From: Streptomyces glomeratus
GTDB taxonomy: Bacteria > Actinomycetota > Actinomycetes > Streptomycetales > Streptomycetaceae
Length of the DNA stretch: 64,000 nt
Assembly (NCBI RefSeq): GCF_021462825.1
Contig: NZ_JAKEEB010000010.1
Location: 124,001-188,000, forward strand
Reading direction: 5' to 3'
The translations under genes were made by a program, and so were the position numbers. Below the pieces are notes generated by a model. The model did not search any database. It worked only from the letters and a program-made list of their open reading frames with translations, and was not told the origin of the DNA. Below are positions 54,680-63,620 of this stretch, in pieces (the first letter of the stretch is position 1; each line of letters opens with the position of its first letter).

Positions 54680-55744
54680 CTACCGGGGCAGCACCATGAC
54701 GTACGCGGCGGGCTCGCGGTCCGCCGATGCCATCAGGGCCGTGCGGACCACCGTCGCCTGCTGCTCGGGCGCCTCCCGCAGCTTCCTCGGCGTGATGTGG
54801 ACGACCGTGATCCCGAGCCGCTCCAGGTGCTCGCGCTTGCGGGAGTACTCCGACCACACCGCGACGTCCTCCTGCCGGTGGCCGTGGCGCGGTGCTCGGG
54901 TGTCCAGCTCCAGCGCCACGGCCTGCTCGGGCCAGTACGCGTCCAGGCCGCCGAGGCAGGGGCCGCCGGGGAGCCTGAGCTCCACGTTCCAGACCGGGTC
55001 GGGGAGGCCGTGCTCGCGCACCATCCGGTACAGGCGGTCCTCCGCCATCGCCCGGCCCTCCGCCAGCAGCGAGTCCACCGCGTCCACCACGTGCGGGCGG
55101 CTCAGCAGCCTCGCCTGGTTGAGCTCCCGCACCACCGCGGCCGGCTCGCAGTGGCCGCCGCGCACCGCCTCCGTCAGCAGCCGGCGCACCGTGCCCGCGT
55201 CCGGCAGCCGGTCCACGGCGTCGGCCAGCGCGCGCGGGACCGGCGCCACCGGCACGCCGGTCACCACGTGCGGGGCGGGCAGCAGCGGGGTGCGGATCAC
55301 CCGCGCGCAGCCGGTGCTGCGCAGCCGCCGGGAGCGTGGGACGAGGACGTCGATGTGCTCCAGGGACGGCAGTGTGGGCGTGCAGGAGAAGCCGTACAGG
55401 GTCAGCGCGGCCAGGCCCGTGAGCATGGCGTCGGGGTAGCGCAGCGGGGCGTGCGGGCCGTTCGCGTCCGGCTGGGGTGGGACACCGGCGGCCGGTGCGC
55501 CGAGCGGCGAGCGGGTCGCGTACAGCAGCACCGCGTGCAGGCGTTCCTCGGAGGTCGGCGGTCCCTGGTGGAGCAGGTACACGCCGGGCAGGAACTGCTG
55601 CCAGGGGCCACCGGGCCGGGCGTGCTCGGTGGCCTCGGTGGCCGTCACACCGTGGGCGCGCAGCTGGGCGGTGGTCAGCACCCGGCGCTGCACCTCCGAC
55701 AGATGACGGAGGGGGCGGGGGGAGAGCGGGGTGTTGTGGTTCAT
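54680..55744 (-). CDS. AbiEi-like / DUF559 nuclease-fold protein
   Basis: A 354-residue protein. The N-terminus (LSEVQRRVLTTAQLRAHGVTATEATEHA, then WQQFLPGVYLLHQGPP) has the winged-helix form seen in AbiEi-type antitoxins and related proteins. The C-terminus (VWNVELRLPGGPCLGGLDAYWPEQAVALELDTRAP...YSRKREHLERLGITVVHITPRKLRE) matches DUF559/very-short-patch-repair nuclease folds, with Asp and Glu in LDAYW and LELD. Such fusions are common in actinobacteria and often stand alone; a toxin partner is not seen. ATG 55744 is chosen by the conserved N-terminus. TTGTCC and TGTAAC upstream could form its promoter. Confidence 0.75.
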   Translation of the reverse strand: MNHNTPLSPRPLRHLSEVQRRVLTTAQLRAHGVTATEATEHARPGGPWQQFLPGVYLLHQGPPTSEERLHAVLLYATRSPLGAPAAGVPPQPDANGPHAPLRYPDAMLTGLAALTLYGFSCTPTLPSLEHIDVLVPRSRRLRSTGCARVIRTPLLPAPHVVTGVPVAPVPRALADAVDRLPDAGTVRRLLTEAVRGGHCEPAAVVRELNQARLLSRPHVVDAVDSLLAEGRAMAEDRLYRMVREHGLPDPVWNVELRLPGGPCLGGLDAYWPEQAVALELDTRAPRHGHRQEDVAVWSEYSRKREHLERLGITVVHITPRKLREAPEQQATVVRTALMASADREPAAYVMVLPR

Positions 55745-55917
55745 GACCCCGGAGTTCCCGTGTCCGATCCGTCCGCTAACCACTGTTACACGCCTGTCGA
55801 CAAATCCGGACAATACAGAGCTAAAGTACGGGCGTTCGACTGCCGAAAGGGGCTGGTCCGGACGGGGGGAACGAGGGGTTACGGGTTCGGATACTCGTAT
55901 TTCGTAACTGTCGTTCC

Positions 55918-55948
55918 CCGGGGGCCCGTCCGTGTGACGGTCCCCCGG
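55918..55948 (-). terminator. Terminator of the second pepN
   Basis: CCGGGGGCCCGTC and GACGGTCCCCCGG pair with one C-T mismatch around a 5-nt loop, 10 nt beyond the pepN stop. Confidence 0.75.
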
Positions 55949-55957
55949 AACCACCTC

Positions 55958-58543
55958 CTAGCAACCCGCCTCCGCGTCGCACGCCTGCCCGCGCAGGATG
56001 CGCGCCAGATCGTCGCGCGCCTCGAGGACCAGCCTCCGCAGCGCGGGCGCCGCGTCCTCGTGCTCCGACAGCCACGCGTCCGTCGCGTCGAGGGTCTCCG
56101 GGGAGTCCTGGAGCGCGGGGAACAGTCCCCTGACCACGTCCATCCCGATCTGGATGGAACGCTCGGCCCACACCCGGTCGATCGCCGCGAAGTACATCGC
56201 CGTGTACGGCGCGAGCAGTTCACGCTGCGACGGCTGCACGAAGCCCGCGATGGTCGCCTCCACGAGCGCGTTCGACAGCGCGTCCGACTCGACGACCTGC
56301 GCCCACGCCTGGGCCTTGACCGCCGCGGAGGGGCGGGCGGCCAGGCAGCGCACCTGGTGCCGCTTTCCGGAGGCCGTGTCGTCGCGGGCCAGCTCCGCAG
56401 CGAGCACCGACTCGTCCGCCGCCCCGTGCGCGGCCAGCGGCTCCAGGAACGCCCAGCGCAGCTCCTGGTCGACGTCCAGGCCCTCGATCTTCGCCGTGCC
56501 CTCCAGCAGCGCCTGCAGCAGCTGGAGGTCGGCCTCGTCGCGCGCCATCGCCGCGAAGAACCGCGCCCACGTCAGCTGGTGCTGGCCGCCCGGCTCCGCC
56601 TGCCGCAGCTCGTACAGCGCGCCCTGGGCCAGCAGCCGGCCGCCGGTCTCCCGCCACTCGGGCGCCGCGTAGTACGTCAGCGCCGAGTCCGCCCAGCTGT
56701 GCAGCATCTGGAGCACGCCGATGTCGGACTCCCGGCCCGCGAACCGGAGCACCAGGTCGATGAAGTCCCGGGCCGGCAGCAGCGCGTCCCGGGTCAGGTT
56801 CCACAGCGCCGACCAGCACAGCGCCCGTGCGAGCGGGTCGGTGACGGAGCCGAGACGGTCCTTCAGGGTCGCGAGCGAGGTGTCGTCGAAGCGGATCTTG
56901 CAGTACGTGAGGTCGTCGTCGTTGACCAGGACCAGTTCGGGGGCCTCGGCGCCCGCCAGTTCACCGACCACCGTCCGGGGACCGTGCACATCCACCTCGG
57001 CGCGCGCGTACCGGACGAGCGCGTCCCCCTCGCTCCGGTACAGGCCCACGGCCACCCGGTGCGGCCGCAGTTCGGCATGCGACTCCGGCGCCTCCTGGAG
57101 CACCGACAGCTCCGCGATCCGGCCGTCCGTGCCCAACAGCACCTGCGGAGTCAGCGAGTTGACGCCCGCCGTCTGGAGCCAGGAGCGCGCCCAGGCCGTC
57201 ATGTCCCGGCCGCTGGTCTCCTGAAGGACCGACAGCAGGTCGGCGAGGCGCGTGTTTCCGTAGGCGTTCCGCTTGAAGTAGCGGCGCGCGCCCTCCAGGA
57301 ACGCATCCCGCCCCACGTACGCCACCAGCTGCTTCAGCACCGACGCGCCCTTGGCGTAGGTGATGCCGTCGAAGTTGAGCTTGGCGTCCTCCAGGTCGCG
57401 GATGTCCGCGGTGATCGGATGCGTGGAGGGCAGCTGGTCGGCGCGGTAGGCCCACGCCTTGCGGTTGTTGGCGAAGGTGATCCAGCCGTCGGTGAAGCGG
57501 GTCGCCTCCACCAGTGAGAAGGAGCCCATGAAGTCGGCGAAGGACTCCTTCAGCCACAGGTCGTCCCACCACACCATGGTCACCAGGTCGCCGAACCACA
57601 TGTGGGCCATCTCGTGCAGGATCACATTGGCCCGGCGCTCGTACGACGCCTGTGTGACCTTGCCGCGGAAGATGTACTCCTCGCGGAAGGTGACCAGGCC
57701 CGGGTTCTCCATGGCCCCGAGGTTGTACTCGGGCACGAACGCCTGGTCGTACTTCCCGAAGGGGTACGGGTAGTCGAAGTGGTCGTGGAAGAAGTCCAGG
57801 CCCTGCTTGGTGACCAGGAAGACGTCGTCCGCGTCGAAGTGCCTGGCCAGGCCCTTGCGGCACATCGCACCGAGCGGGATCTCCAGGGTCGAGCCGTCGT
57901 CGAGGGTGCGGGTGTAGGTGTCCGTGACGTAGTGGTACGGCCCCGCCACGACACAGGTGATGTACGTGGAGATCGGCTTGGTCTCCGCGAAGCGCCACAC
58001 CCCGTCGTGCCGCTCGCCGGCGCCGTTGCTCCACACCGTCCAGCCCTCGGGGGCGCGGACCTCGAAGCGGAAGGGGGCCTTGAGGTCGGGCTGCTCGAAG
58101 TTGGCGAAGACGCGGCGCGAGTCGGCGGGCTCGTACTGCGTGTACAGGTAGACCTCGCCGTCCTCCGGGTCGACGAAGCGGTGCAGGCCCTCACCGGTGC
58201 GGGAGTAGGCGCACCGGGCGTCGACCACCAGCTCGTTGTCGGCGGCCAGGTCCTCCAGCCGGATGCGGGTGCCGTCGAAGACCTCGCCGGGGTCGAGGTC
58301 CTTGCCGTTGAGCGAGACGGCGCTGACACTCGGGGCGACCAGGTCCGCGAAGCTCGTGGCACCCGGCTCGGCGCAGCGGAAGCGGATCGTGGTGACCGAA
58401 CGGAACGTGCGGGGCTCACCGTCCGCGGCGCCGGGTGCCTCCCCCACCGCGGAGCGCAGGTCGAGCGACACGTCGTACCCGTCGACGGACAGCAGGGCGG
58501 CCCGCTCCCGGGCCTCGTCGCGGGACAGGTTCTCACCGGGCAA
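55958..58543 (-). CDS. pepN: Aminopeptidase N, second copy (M1 family)
   Basis: An 861-residue paralogue of the first pepN. GAMEN (about 276) and the zinc motif HEMAHMWFGDLVTMVWWDDLWLKE (about 311) are intact, so it should be active. The C-terminal helical domain is complete. TTG 58543 (MPGENLSRDEARERA) has GGGAG 8 nt upstream and aligns with the start of the other copy; ATG 58600 would add 19 residues. The two copies keep the same N- and C-terminal plan (both start MPGxNL and end in an Ala-rich tail), which suggests an old duplication. Confidence 0.94.
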   Translation of the reverse strand: MPGENLSRDEARERAALLSVDGYDVSLDLRSAVGEAPGAADGEPRTFRSVTTIRFRCAEPGATSFADLVAPSVSAVSLNGKDLDPGEVFDGTRIRLEDLAADNELVVDARCAYSRTGEGLHRFVDPEDGEVYLYTQYEPADSRRVFANFEQPDLKAPFRFEVRAPEGWTVWSNGAGERHDGVWRFAETKPISTYITCVVAGPYHYVTDTYTRTLDDGSTLEIPLGAMCRKGLARHFDADDVFLVTKQGLDFFHDHFDYPYPFGKYDQAFVPEYNLGAMENPGLVTFREEYIFRGKVTQASYERRANVILHEMAHMWFGDLVTMVWWDDLWLKESFADFMGSFSLVEATRFTDGWITFANNRKAWAYRADQLPSTHPITADIRDLEDAKLNFDGITYAKGASVLKQLVAYVGRDAFLEGARRYFKRNAYGNTRLADLLSVLQETSGRDMTAWARSWLQTAGVNSLTPQVLLGTDGRIAELSVLQEAPESHAELRPHRVAVGLYRSEGDALVRYARAEVDVHGPRTVVGELAGAEAPELVLVNDDDLTYCKIRFDDTSLATLKDRLGSVTDPLARALCWSALWNLTRDALLPARDFIDLVLRFAGRESDIGVLQMLHSWADSALTYYAAPEWRETGGRLLAQGALYELRQAEPGGQHQLTWARFFAAMARDEADLQLLQALLEGTAKIEGLDVDQELRWAFLEPLAAHGAADESVLAAELARDDTASGKRHQVRCLAARPSAAVKAQAWAQVVESDALSNALVEATIAGFVQPSQRELLAPYTAMYFAAIDRVWAERSIQIGMDVVRGLFPALQDSPETLDATDAWLSEHEDAAPALRRLVLEARDDLARILRGQACDAEAGC

Positions 58544-58702
58544 GGGGGGCACTCCCTGGGTCGGCTGGATCGGCGGACAAGGACCGATCCTGCCATGCAC
58601 CCCTGATCCCGGGCACCGGGGCGCACCTCGTGAGGCCTTTGGGGAATGACGGGTGCGCCCCCGGACGTTGCCGGGTTAAACGACCGCCTTCCTAGGAGAG
58701 TC

Positions 58703-59365
58703 ATGTCCGAGACCGTGTCCGCTTCCGGCAAGACCCCCGTCGACTTCTGGTTCGACCCGTTGTGCCCCTGGGCCTGGATGACCTCCCGCTGGGTCCTGGA
58801 AGTGGAGAAGGTCCGGGACATCGAGGTCCGCTGGCACATCATGAGCCTCGCCGTGCTCAACGAGGACAAGCTGGACCAGCTGCCCGAGGAGTACCGGGAG
58901 ATGCTGGCGACCAAGGCGTGGCAGCCGGTGCGTGTGGTGACCGCGGCATGGCAGAAGCACGGCGCGGACGTCCTCGGCCCGCTGTACACGGCCCTCGGCA
59001 CGCATTTCCACAACCAGGGCGAGGGCCCGACGCTCGAGGCGATCGCCGCCGCGCTCGAGGAGGTCGGCCTGCCCGCGGATCTGATCGACTACGCCGAGCA
59101 GGAGGACTTCGAGTTCGACGCCGAGCTGCGCGCCTCGCACAAGGAGGGCATCGAGAAGGTCGGCCAGGAGGTGGGCACCCCGGTGATCGCGGTCCCGGGC
59201 GCCGACGGCGAGCAGATCGCCTTCTTCGGCCCTGTGGTCACCCCGGCCCCCAAGGGCGAGGACGCCGCGAAGCTGTGGGACGGCACCCTGGCGGTCGCCT
59301 CGGTCCCGGGCTTCTACGAGATCAAGCGCACCCGTACCAAGGGGCCGGACTTCAGCAACCTGTGA
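58703..59365 (+). CDS. DsbA-family protein, mycothiol nitroreductase (Rv2466c) type
   Basis: A 220-residue thioredoxin-fold protein. The active-site region is FDPLCPWAWMTSRW with Cys21-Pro-Trp-Ala24, helical insert, and cis-Pro strand GTPVIAV. The Mycobacterium relative Rv2466c is a mycothiol-dependent reductase with a CPWC site; here the second Cys is Ala, leaving a one-Cys site that could act by mixed mycothiol disulphide. ATG 58703 has AGGAGAG about 5 nt upstream. Confidence 0.88.
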   Translation: MSETVSASGKTPVDFWFDPLCPWAWMTSRWVLEVEKVRDIEVRWHIMSLAVLNEDKLDQLPEEYREMLATKAWQPVRVVTAAWQKHGADVLGPLYTALGTHFHNQGEGPTLEAIAAALEEVGLPADLIDYAEQEDFEFDAELRASHKEGIEKVGQEVGTPVIAVPGADGEQIAFFGPVVTPAPKGEDAAKLWDGTLAVASVPGFYEIKRTRTKGPDFSNL

Positions 59366-59386
59366 CGGCGCCCGCCGCGTACCGGG

Positions 59387-59421
59387 AGACCCCCCGCGAG
59401 TCACATCCTCGCGGGGGGTCT
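59387..59421 (+). terminator. Terminator after the DsbA-family gene
   Basis: A 14-bp stem (AGACCCCCCGCGAG with CTCGCGGGGGGTCT, 7-nt loop) followed by TCCCCTTT, 21 nt after the stop. Confidence 0.9.
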
Positions 59422-59573
59422 TCCCCTTTCTCCGCCTGCCGGTGAACGGTGAGAAGACGATCACGGCAGGACGCTTCACACGCCGTCAGACGGCGAGCGG
59501 CAGGGCGTCGGTCCGGGACCTGGCCGCCGCGTAGCGCCTGGCGACATCCTGCCAGTGTGACGGGCAACACGAA

Positions 59574-59599
59574 GGCCCCCACGTGTCGACGTGGGGGCC
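59574..59599 (-). terminator. Terminator of the APC permease
   Basis: An 11-bp perfect stem GGCCCCCACGT/ACGTGGGGGCC with a GTCG loop, followed on the minus strand by TTCGTG, 28 nt after the stop. Confidence 0.85.
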
Positions 59600-59627
59600 C
59601 TTGCCGGCCTTCTCCCGAGCGGGGGCG

Positions 59628-61004
59628 TCAATCCCGGGCGCGGACCCGCTGCCGGACGTAGCCCACGACGGCCAGGAACAGCGTCATGCCGCCCGTCGAG
59701 TACAGCTGTACGCGCGTGTCCGGCTGCCGCGCCATCAGAACGAAGATCGCCGCCATCCCTGCCAGCGCGACCCAGGTCAGCAGCGGGAACGCCCACATCC
59801 GCACGGCCGGTCGCCCGGGCGCCTCCCGCTCCAGACGGCGGCGCAGACGCAGTTGCGAGACCGCGATGAAGAACCAGACGACCAGGATGACCGCGCCGAT
59901 CATGTTCAGCAGCCAGGGGAAGACGTCGTTCGGCCGCCAGTAGCTGAGGACGACGCACACGAAGCCGAACACCGACGAGGTCAGCACGGCGACCCGGGGA
60001 ACGCCGCCGGACACCCTGCCGAGCGCCTCCGGGCCCTGGCCGCGTTCCACCAGCGAGTACGCGATGCGCGAGGAGCCGTAGATGTTGGCGTTCATCGCGG
60101 ACAGCAGCGCGACCAGCACCACCACGCTCATCAGCCGGCCGGCCCCCGGAATGCCCAGGTGGTCGAGGGTCGCCACGTAGGGGCCCTTCTCGACGACCTC
60201 TTTCCCGTTCCACGGGACGAGGGTGACGATGACCGCCATCGAGCCGATGTAGAAGAGCGCGATGCGCCACATGGCCGTACGGACCGCGCTCGCCACACCC
60301 CTGACCGGGTCCGGGGACTCCGCCGCGGCGATGGTGACGGTCTCCAGACCGCCGTACGCGAACACCGACGCGAGCAGACCGATGACAAAGCCCTGGCTGC
60401 CGTGCGGCAGGAAGCCGGTGAGGTTGGAGGCACCGGGGGACTCGGTGCCCGGCAGCACACCGGCGATCGCCAGCACGCCCAGCACCAGGAACAGCGTGAT
60501 CGCGCCGACCTTGAGGGCGGCGAACCAGAACTCGAACTCACCGAAGTTCTTCACCGCGGCCAGGTTCGAGCCGCAGAACACCACCATGAACAGCGCCACC
60601 CACGCCCACTCGGGCGTTCCCGGCAGCCAGCCGGTGACGATCTTCGCGGCGCCGATGCCCTCCAGGCCGACGGCCGTGCACAGCAGTACCCAGAACGACC
60701 AGCCCGCGGTGAAGCCCGCCCAGGGGCCGATCGCCCGCTCGGCGTGCGCGGAGAAGGAACCCGAGGACGGGTAGGCGGCCGACATCTCGCCGAGCATCCG
60801 CATCACCAGCATGACGAGCAGACCGGAGACGGCGTAAGCGATCACGATCGACGGACCGGCGGCGGCGATGCCCGCGCCGGAGCCGACGAACAGGCCGGCG
60901 CCGATCACGCCGCCGAGGGCGATCATCGACAGATGGCGCTGCTTGAGGCCGTGGGACAGGGAGGCCCCGGTCTCGGGCGGGGTCTCGACGGTGGTACTGG
61001 GCAT
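59628..61004 (-). CDS. APC-family amino-acid permease
   Basis: A 458-residue transporter with about twelve membrane helices. The start GLKQRHLSMIALGGVIGAGLFVGSG is the APC substrate/unwound-helix motif, and SPDPVRGVASAVRTAMWRIALFY and YGSSRIAYSLVERGQGPEAL are typical of the GabP/AnsP/aromatic permease group. Likely a proton-coupled importer; the substrate is not determinable. ATG 61004 has AAGG 9 nt upstream. A close relative begins past the right window edge. Confidence 0.93.
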   Translation of the reverse strand: MPSTTVETPPETGASLSHGLKQRHLSMIALGGVIGAGLFVGSGAGIAAAGPSIVIAYAVSGLLVMLVMRMLGEMSAAYPSSGSFSAHAERAIGPWAGFTAGWSFWVLLCTAVGLEGIGAAKIVTGWLPGTPEWAWVALFMVVFCGSNLAAVKNFGEFEFWFAALKVGAITLFLVLGVLAIAGVLPGTESPGASNLTGFLPHGSQGFVIGLLASVFAYGGLETVTIAAAESPDPVRGVASAVRTAMWRIALFYIGSMAVIVTLVPWNGKEVVEKGPYVATLDHLGIPGAGRLMSVVVLVALLSAMNANIYGSSRIAYSLVERGQGPEALGRVSGGVPRVAVLTSSVFGFVCVVLSYWRPNDVFPWLLNMIGAVILVVWFFIAVSQLRLRRRLEREAPGRPAVRMWAFPLLTWVALAGMAAIFVLMARQPDTRVQLYSTGGMTLFLAVVGYVRQRVRARD

Positions 61005-61417
61005 GGGGCGCGCCTTGTCGATTGCAAGAGTCGGGCAAAAACCCCCACAGTCTGGGCAGCCTGTCCGCTCCGGCGAAGAGGCTGCCCACTATCCGGACGC
61101 CGGCCGTACGGAAGGTGAATCCCCGGTTACGCGGTCGCCGCCCGGAACGGCGATCGAGGGGGTGCGACGGGAGCCATGAGCCCGGACCAACCCGGTTGGC
61201 GAAACCCTACAGTTGCCCTCGGCCGGCCTCTCCGGGCTTCATCGCCCTCACCTCAGTGACCGGGATCACGCCGCACCATGTGTAAGCCTCGGCTTTTGTG
61301 CACAACCCACCAAGTCCCGGATCCGGCCTTTGTCGAGCGCTGACGGTGATCGCTTCACCGGCCCTGGGATAGCGTCGCCGTGTCCCGAACCGTCCCCACC
61401 GCCGGAGTGAGTTCCCA
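61005..61417. other. Divergent intergenic region, permease / bioY
   Basis: No trusted coding frame in about 410 bases. TAGCGT near 61371 is a possible -10 box for bioY; no biotin-repressor-type palindrome was recognised. GGAGTGAG before 61418 is the bioY SD. Confidence 0.3.
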
Positions 61418-61999
61418 ATGAGCACCGCCACCGCCACAGTTGCCCGCCCCGGCGAGGTCCTCGCCGATCTGCTGCCCGCGTCCCGCGTGCGGGACATCGC
61501 CCTCGTGGTCGGCGGTGCCGTGCTCACCGGGCTCGCCGCGCAGCTCTCGGTGCCCGTGCCGGGTTCGCCGGTGCCGGTGACCGGACAGACCTTCGCCGCG
61601 CTGCTCGTGGGCACCTCCCTCGGTGCCGGCCGCGGTTTCCTGTCGCTCGCCCTGTATGCGCTGGCCGGTGTGGCCGGCGTCCCGTGGTTCGCGGGCGGTG
61701 GCTCCGGCGCCGCCGCCCCCTCCTTCGGCTACATCATCGGCATGCTGCTCGCCTCCGCCGCCGTGGGCGCCCTGGCGCGCCGCGGCGCCGACCGCTCGGT
61801 GCTGCGCACGGCCGGGGCGATGCTGCTGGGCGAGGCGATCATCTACGCGGTCGGTGTCCCGTATCTGATGCTGGCCACCGGCATGTCCCTGTCCGCCGCG
61901 CTCGCGGCCGGGCTCACCCCCTTCCTGATCGGCGACGCGCTGAAGGCGGCCCTGGCGATGGGCCTGCTGCCCACCGCCTGGAGGCTCGTCCGCAAGTGA
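61418..61999 (+). CDS. bioY: Biotin transporter BioY (ECF S component)
   Basis: A 193-residue six-helix membrane protein. Family motifs are LAAQLSVPVPGSPVPVTGQTFAALLVG, YALAGVAGVPWFAGG and GYIIGMLLASAAVGALARRG. BioY binds biotin and can work with the EcfAT module or alone; no ecfA/ecfT genes are in the window. ATG 61418 has GGAGTGAG about 7 nt upstream. It is convergent with the FAD oxidase across a tandem-repeat array. Confidence 0.95.
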   Translation: MSTATATVARPGEVLADLLPASRVRDIALVVGGAVLTGLAAQLSVPVPGSPVPVTGQTFAALLVGTSLGAGRGFLSLALYALAGVAGVPWFAGGGSGAAAPSFGYIIGMLLASAAVGALARRGADRSVLRTAGAMLLGEAIIYAVGVPYLMLATGMSLSAALAAGLTPFLIGDALKAALAMGLLPTAWRLVRK

Positions 62000-62013
62000 C
62001 GCGGTCTCAGCGG

Positions 62014-62115
62014 GTGACACACGCCAGGAAGTGACACCCGTAAGGGAGTGACACCCGTCAGGGAGTGACACCCGTCAGGGAGTGACACCCGTAAGGGCGT
62101 GACACCCGTCAGGGA
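62014..62115. repeat. Six 17-bp tandem repeats
   Basis: GTGACACCCGTCAGGGA and close variants (GTAAGGG in two, GTGACACACGCCAGGAA in the first) are repeated six times without spacers, ending in a partial GTGAC. Most units contain a TGAC-ACCC-GTCA dyad. The array begins 15 nt after bioY and covers the 3' end of the convergent FAD oxidase gene. Confidence 0.95.
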
Positions 62116-63475
62116 GTGACGTCGAAAAGCCGCCGTAGTTCCTGCGGAAGAGGTTCGCCGGGTCGTATCGCATCTTCAGCCCGGCGAGCCTCTTGTGCGT
62201 TCCGGCGTCGTACAGACCCTCCGTGCGGTCCCCGGACCCGAACGCAAAGTTGAGGGCGCGCCCGATCGTCCACGGCGCCACCTCGGTGAACGCAGGATCC
62301 AGCAGTGTCCGCCCGGCCTCGCGACTGCCCATCGTGAGCAGCCGCACCAGATAGCGTCCCGCGCGGTGCGGCACGCAGTTGGGTGCCTGTCGCGCCAGCG
62401 CGCCGCCCAAGTGGTTGATCTGGAGCACGCACGGGGACGGCGCGTCGGGCCCGGTGCGCGCCATCAGGCGGGCGCCCGCCTCCACGTCGAGGTCGTCGAG
62501 CACCGCGCTGTCCCCGTAGTAGGCGTGCGGGAATTCGGGGTCCCTGTGGATGGTGTGGCTGTCGGCGTACGGCATGTCGCGCAGCGAGTCCTCGAGCGCC
62601 GGGCCGATCTCCCGCAGGGGTGCGACGAGCCGCTCGCCGTCGGCGCCGGTGTGGGCGAGGCGGACCGCGACGACGTAACGGCCGCGCAGCTGCGGGGGCA
62701 GCGCCGGAATGTCCGGGTGGGAGACCGCGGAGAGCGACGACGTCAGTTCGTCGGGCACGGTCTCGCTCCACTTCCGGTAGGCGCGCAGCACGGCCACCGG
62801 GTCGACGGCGTGCCCGTCGAAGGCGAGGACCCCGCCGTACAGGCGGGGCACCGGGACGAGGTCCATCTCCAGCTCGGTGACCACGCCGAAGGCATGGCCC
62901 GCGCCGAGCAGGGCCCCGTACAGATCGGGGTCGCCGGCCGGGGTGACGGTGCGTGGACGGCCGTCCGCGGTGACGACCTCCAGCGAGCGCACATGGTCGG
63001 CCGCGTAGCCGAAGCGGCGGGCGAGAATGCCGAGGCCGCCGCTCAGTGTGTAGGAGACGGCACCCACGCCGGGCCCCGAGCCGTTCAACGGGGCGAGCCC
63101 GTACGGAACGGCGGCGGCCACGACCTGCCCCCAGCGCACACCCGCCTGGATGCGGACGGTACGGGCCTCGGGGTCGACGGTGAGACCGTCCATGCGCTTC
63201 GTCGTGATCAGGACACCGCCGGCCGCGTCGCCCGGCAGCCCGTGCCCGGTGGCCTGGACGCCGATCGGGAGTCCCCGTTCGGCCGCGTAGGCGACCGCGG
63301 CGGCCACGTCCCGCGTCGAGGAGGCGGCGAAGACCACGTCGGGCCGTAGCGTGAAACCCGTCTGGAAGCCTGCGAGTTCCTTCTCGAAGCCGATGTCGCC
63401 GGGGCGGAGGAAGAGCTGATCTGTGGAGCTTTTCAGGAGTTCCATGGCCCTCAGCATGGCGGCATAACCGGACAT
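62075..63475 (-). CDS. FAD-linked oxidase (BBE / PCMH type)
   Basis: A 466-residue oxidase. The PCMH FAD domain has LRPDVVFAASSTRDVAAAVAYAAERGLPIGVQATGHGLPGD, DPEARTVRIQAGVRWGQVV and SYTLSGGLGILARRFGYAADHV; the C-terminal BBE motif is DPANLFRRNYG. The substrate is unknown (sugar or alkaloid-type oxidation in relatives). After NYGGF the frame enters the 17-bp repeat array, adding STSLPDGCHALTGVTP, so its natural stop may have been displaced. Met residues at 63475, 63457 and 63445 are possible starts; none has a good SD. Confidence 0.88.
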   Translation of the reverse strand: MSGYAAMLRAMELLKSSTDQLFLRPGDIGFEKELAGFQTGFTLRPDVVFAASSTRDVAAAVAYAAERGLPIGVQATGHGLPGDAAGGVLITTKRMDGLTVDPEARTVRIQAGVRWGQVVAAAVPYGLAPLNGSGPGVGAVSYTLSGGLGILARRFGYAADHVRSLEVVTADGRPRTVTPAGDPDLYGALLGAGHAFGVVTELEMDLVPVPRLYGGVLAFDGHAVDPVAVLRAYRKWSETVPDELTSSLSAVSHPDIPALPPQLRGRYVVAVRLAHTGADGERLVAPLREIGPALEDSLRDMPYADSHTIHRDPEFPHAYYGDSAVLDDLDVEAGARLMARTGPDAPSPCVLQINHLGGALARQAPNCVPHRAGRYLVRLLTMGSREAGRTLLDPAFTEVAPWTIGRALNFAFGSGDRTEGLYDAGTHKRLAGLKMRYDPANLFRRNYGGFSTSLPDGCHALTGVTP

Positions 63476-63567
63476 AAGCCGTCAGGTGACGACCGGCCAG
63501 GGGGCCTGTGTCGCGGCCCGGCCCCGGGGTCACCGTGCTGTGTCCCGTATCGGTGCCACCGCACACG

Positions 63568-63602
63568 GAAGGGCCCCGCGGCCTGATGCCACGGGGCCCT
63601 TC
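63568..63602 (-). terminator. Terminator of the right-edge permease
   Basis: A 15-bp stem (GAAGGGCCCCGYGGC with one mismatch, 5-nt loop), 18 nt after the permease stop. Confidence 0.8.
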
Positions 63603-63620
63603 TCGACGCTCACGCGCTGG

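Noticed and set aside
62014..62115. CRISPR array
   Set aside because: Units are 17 bp and directly abutting with no spacers, and no cas genes are present.
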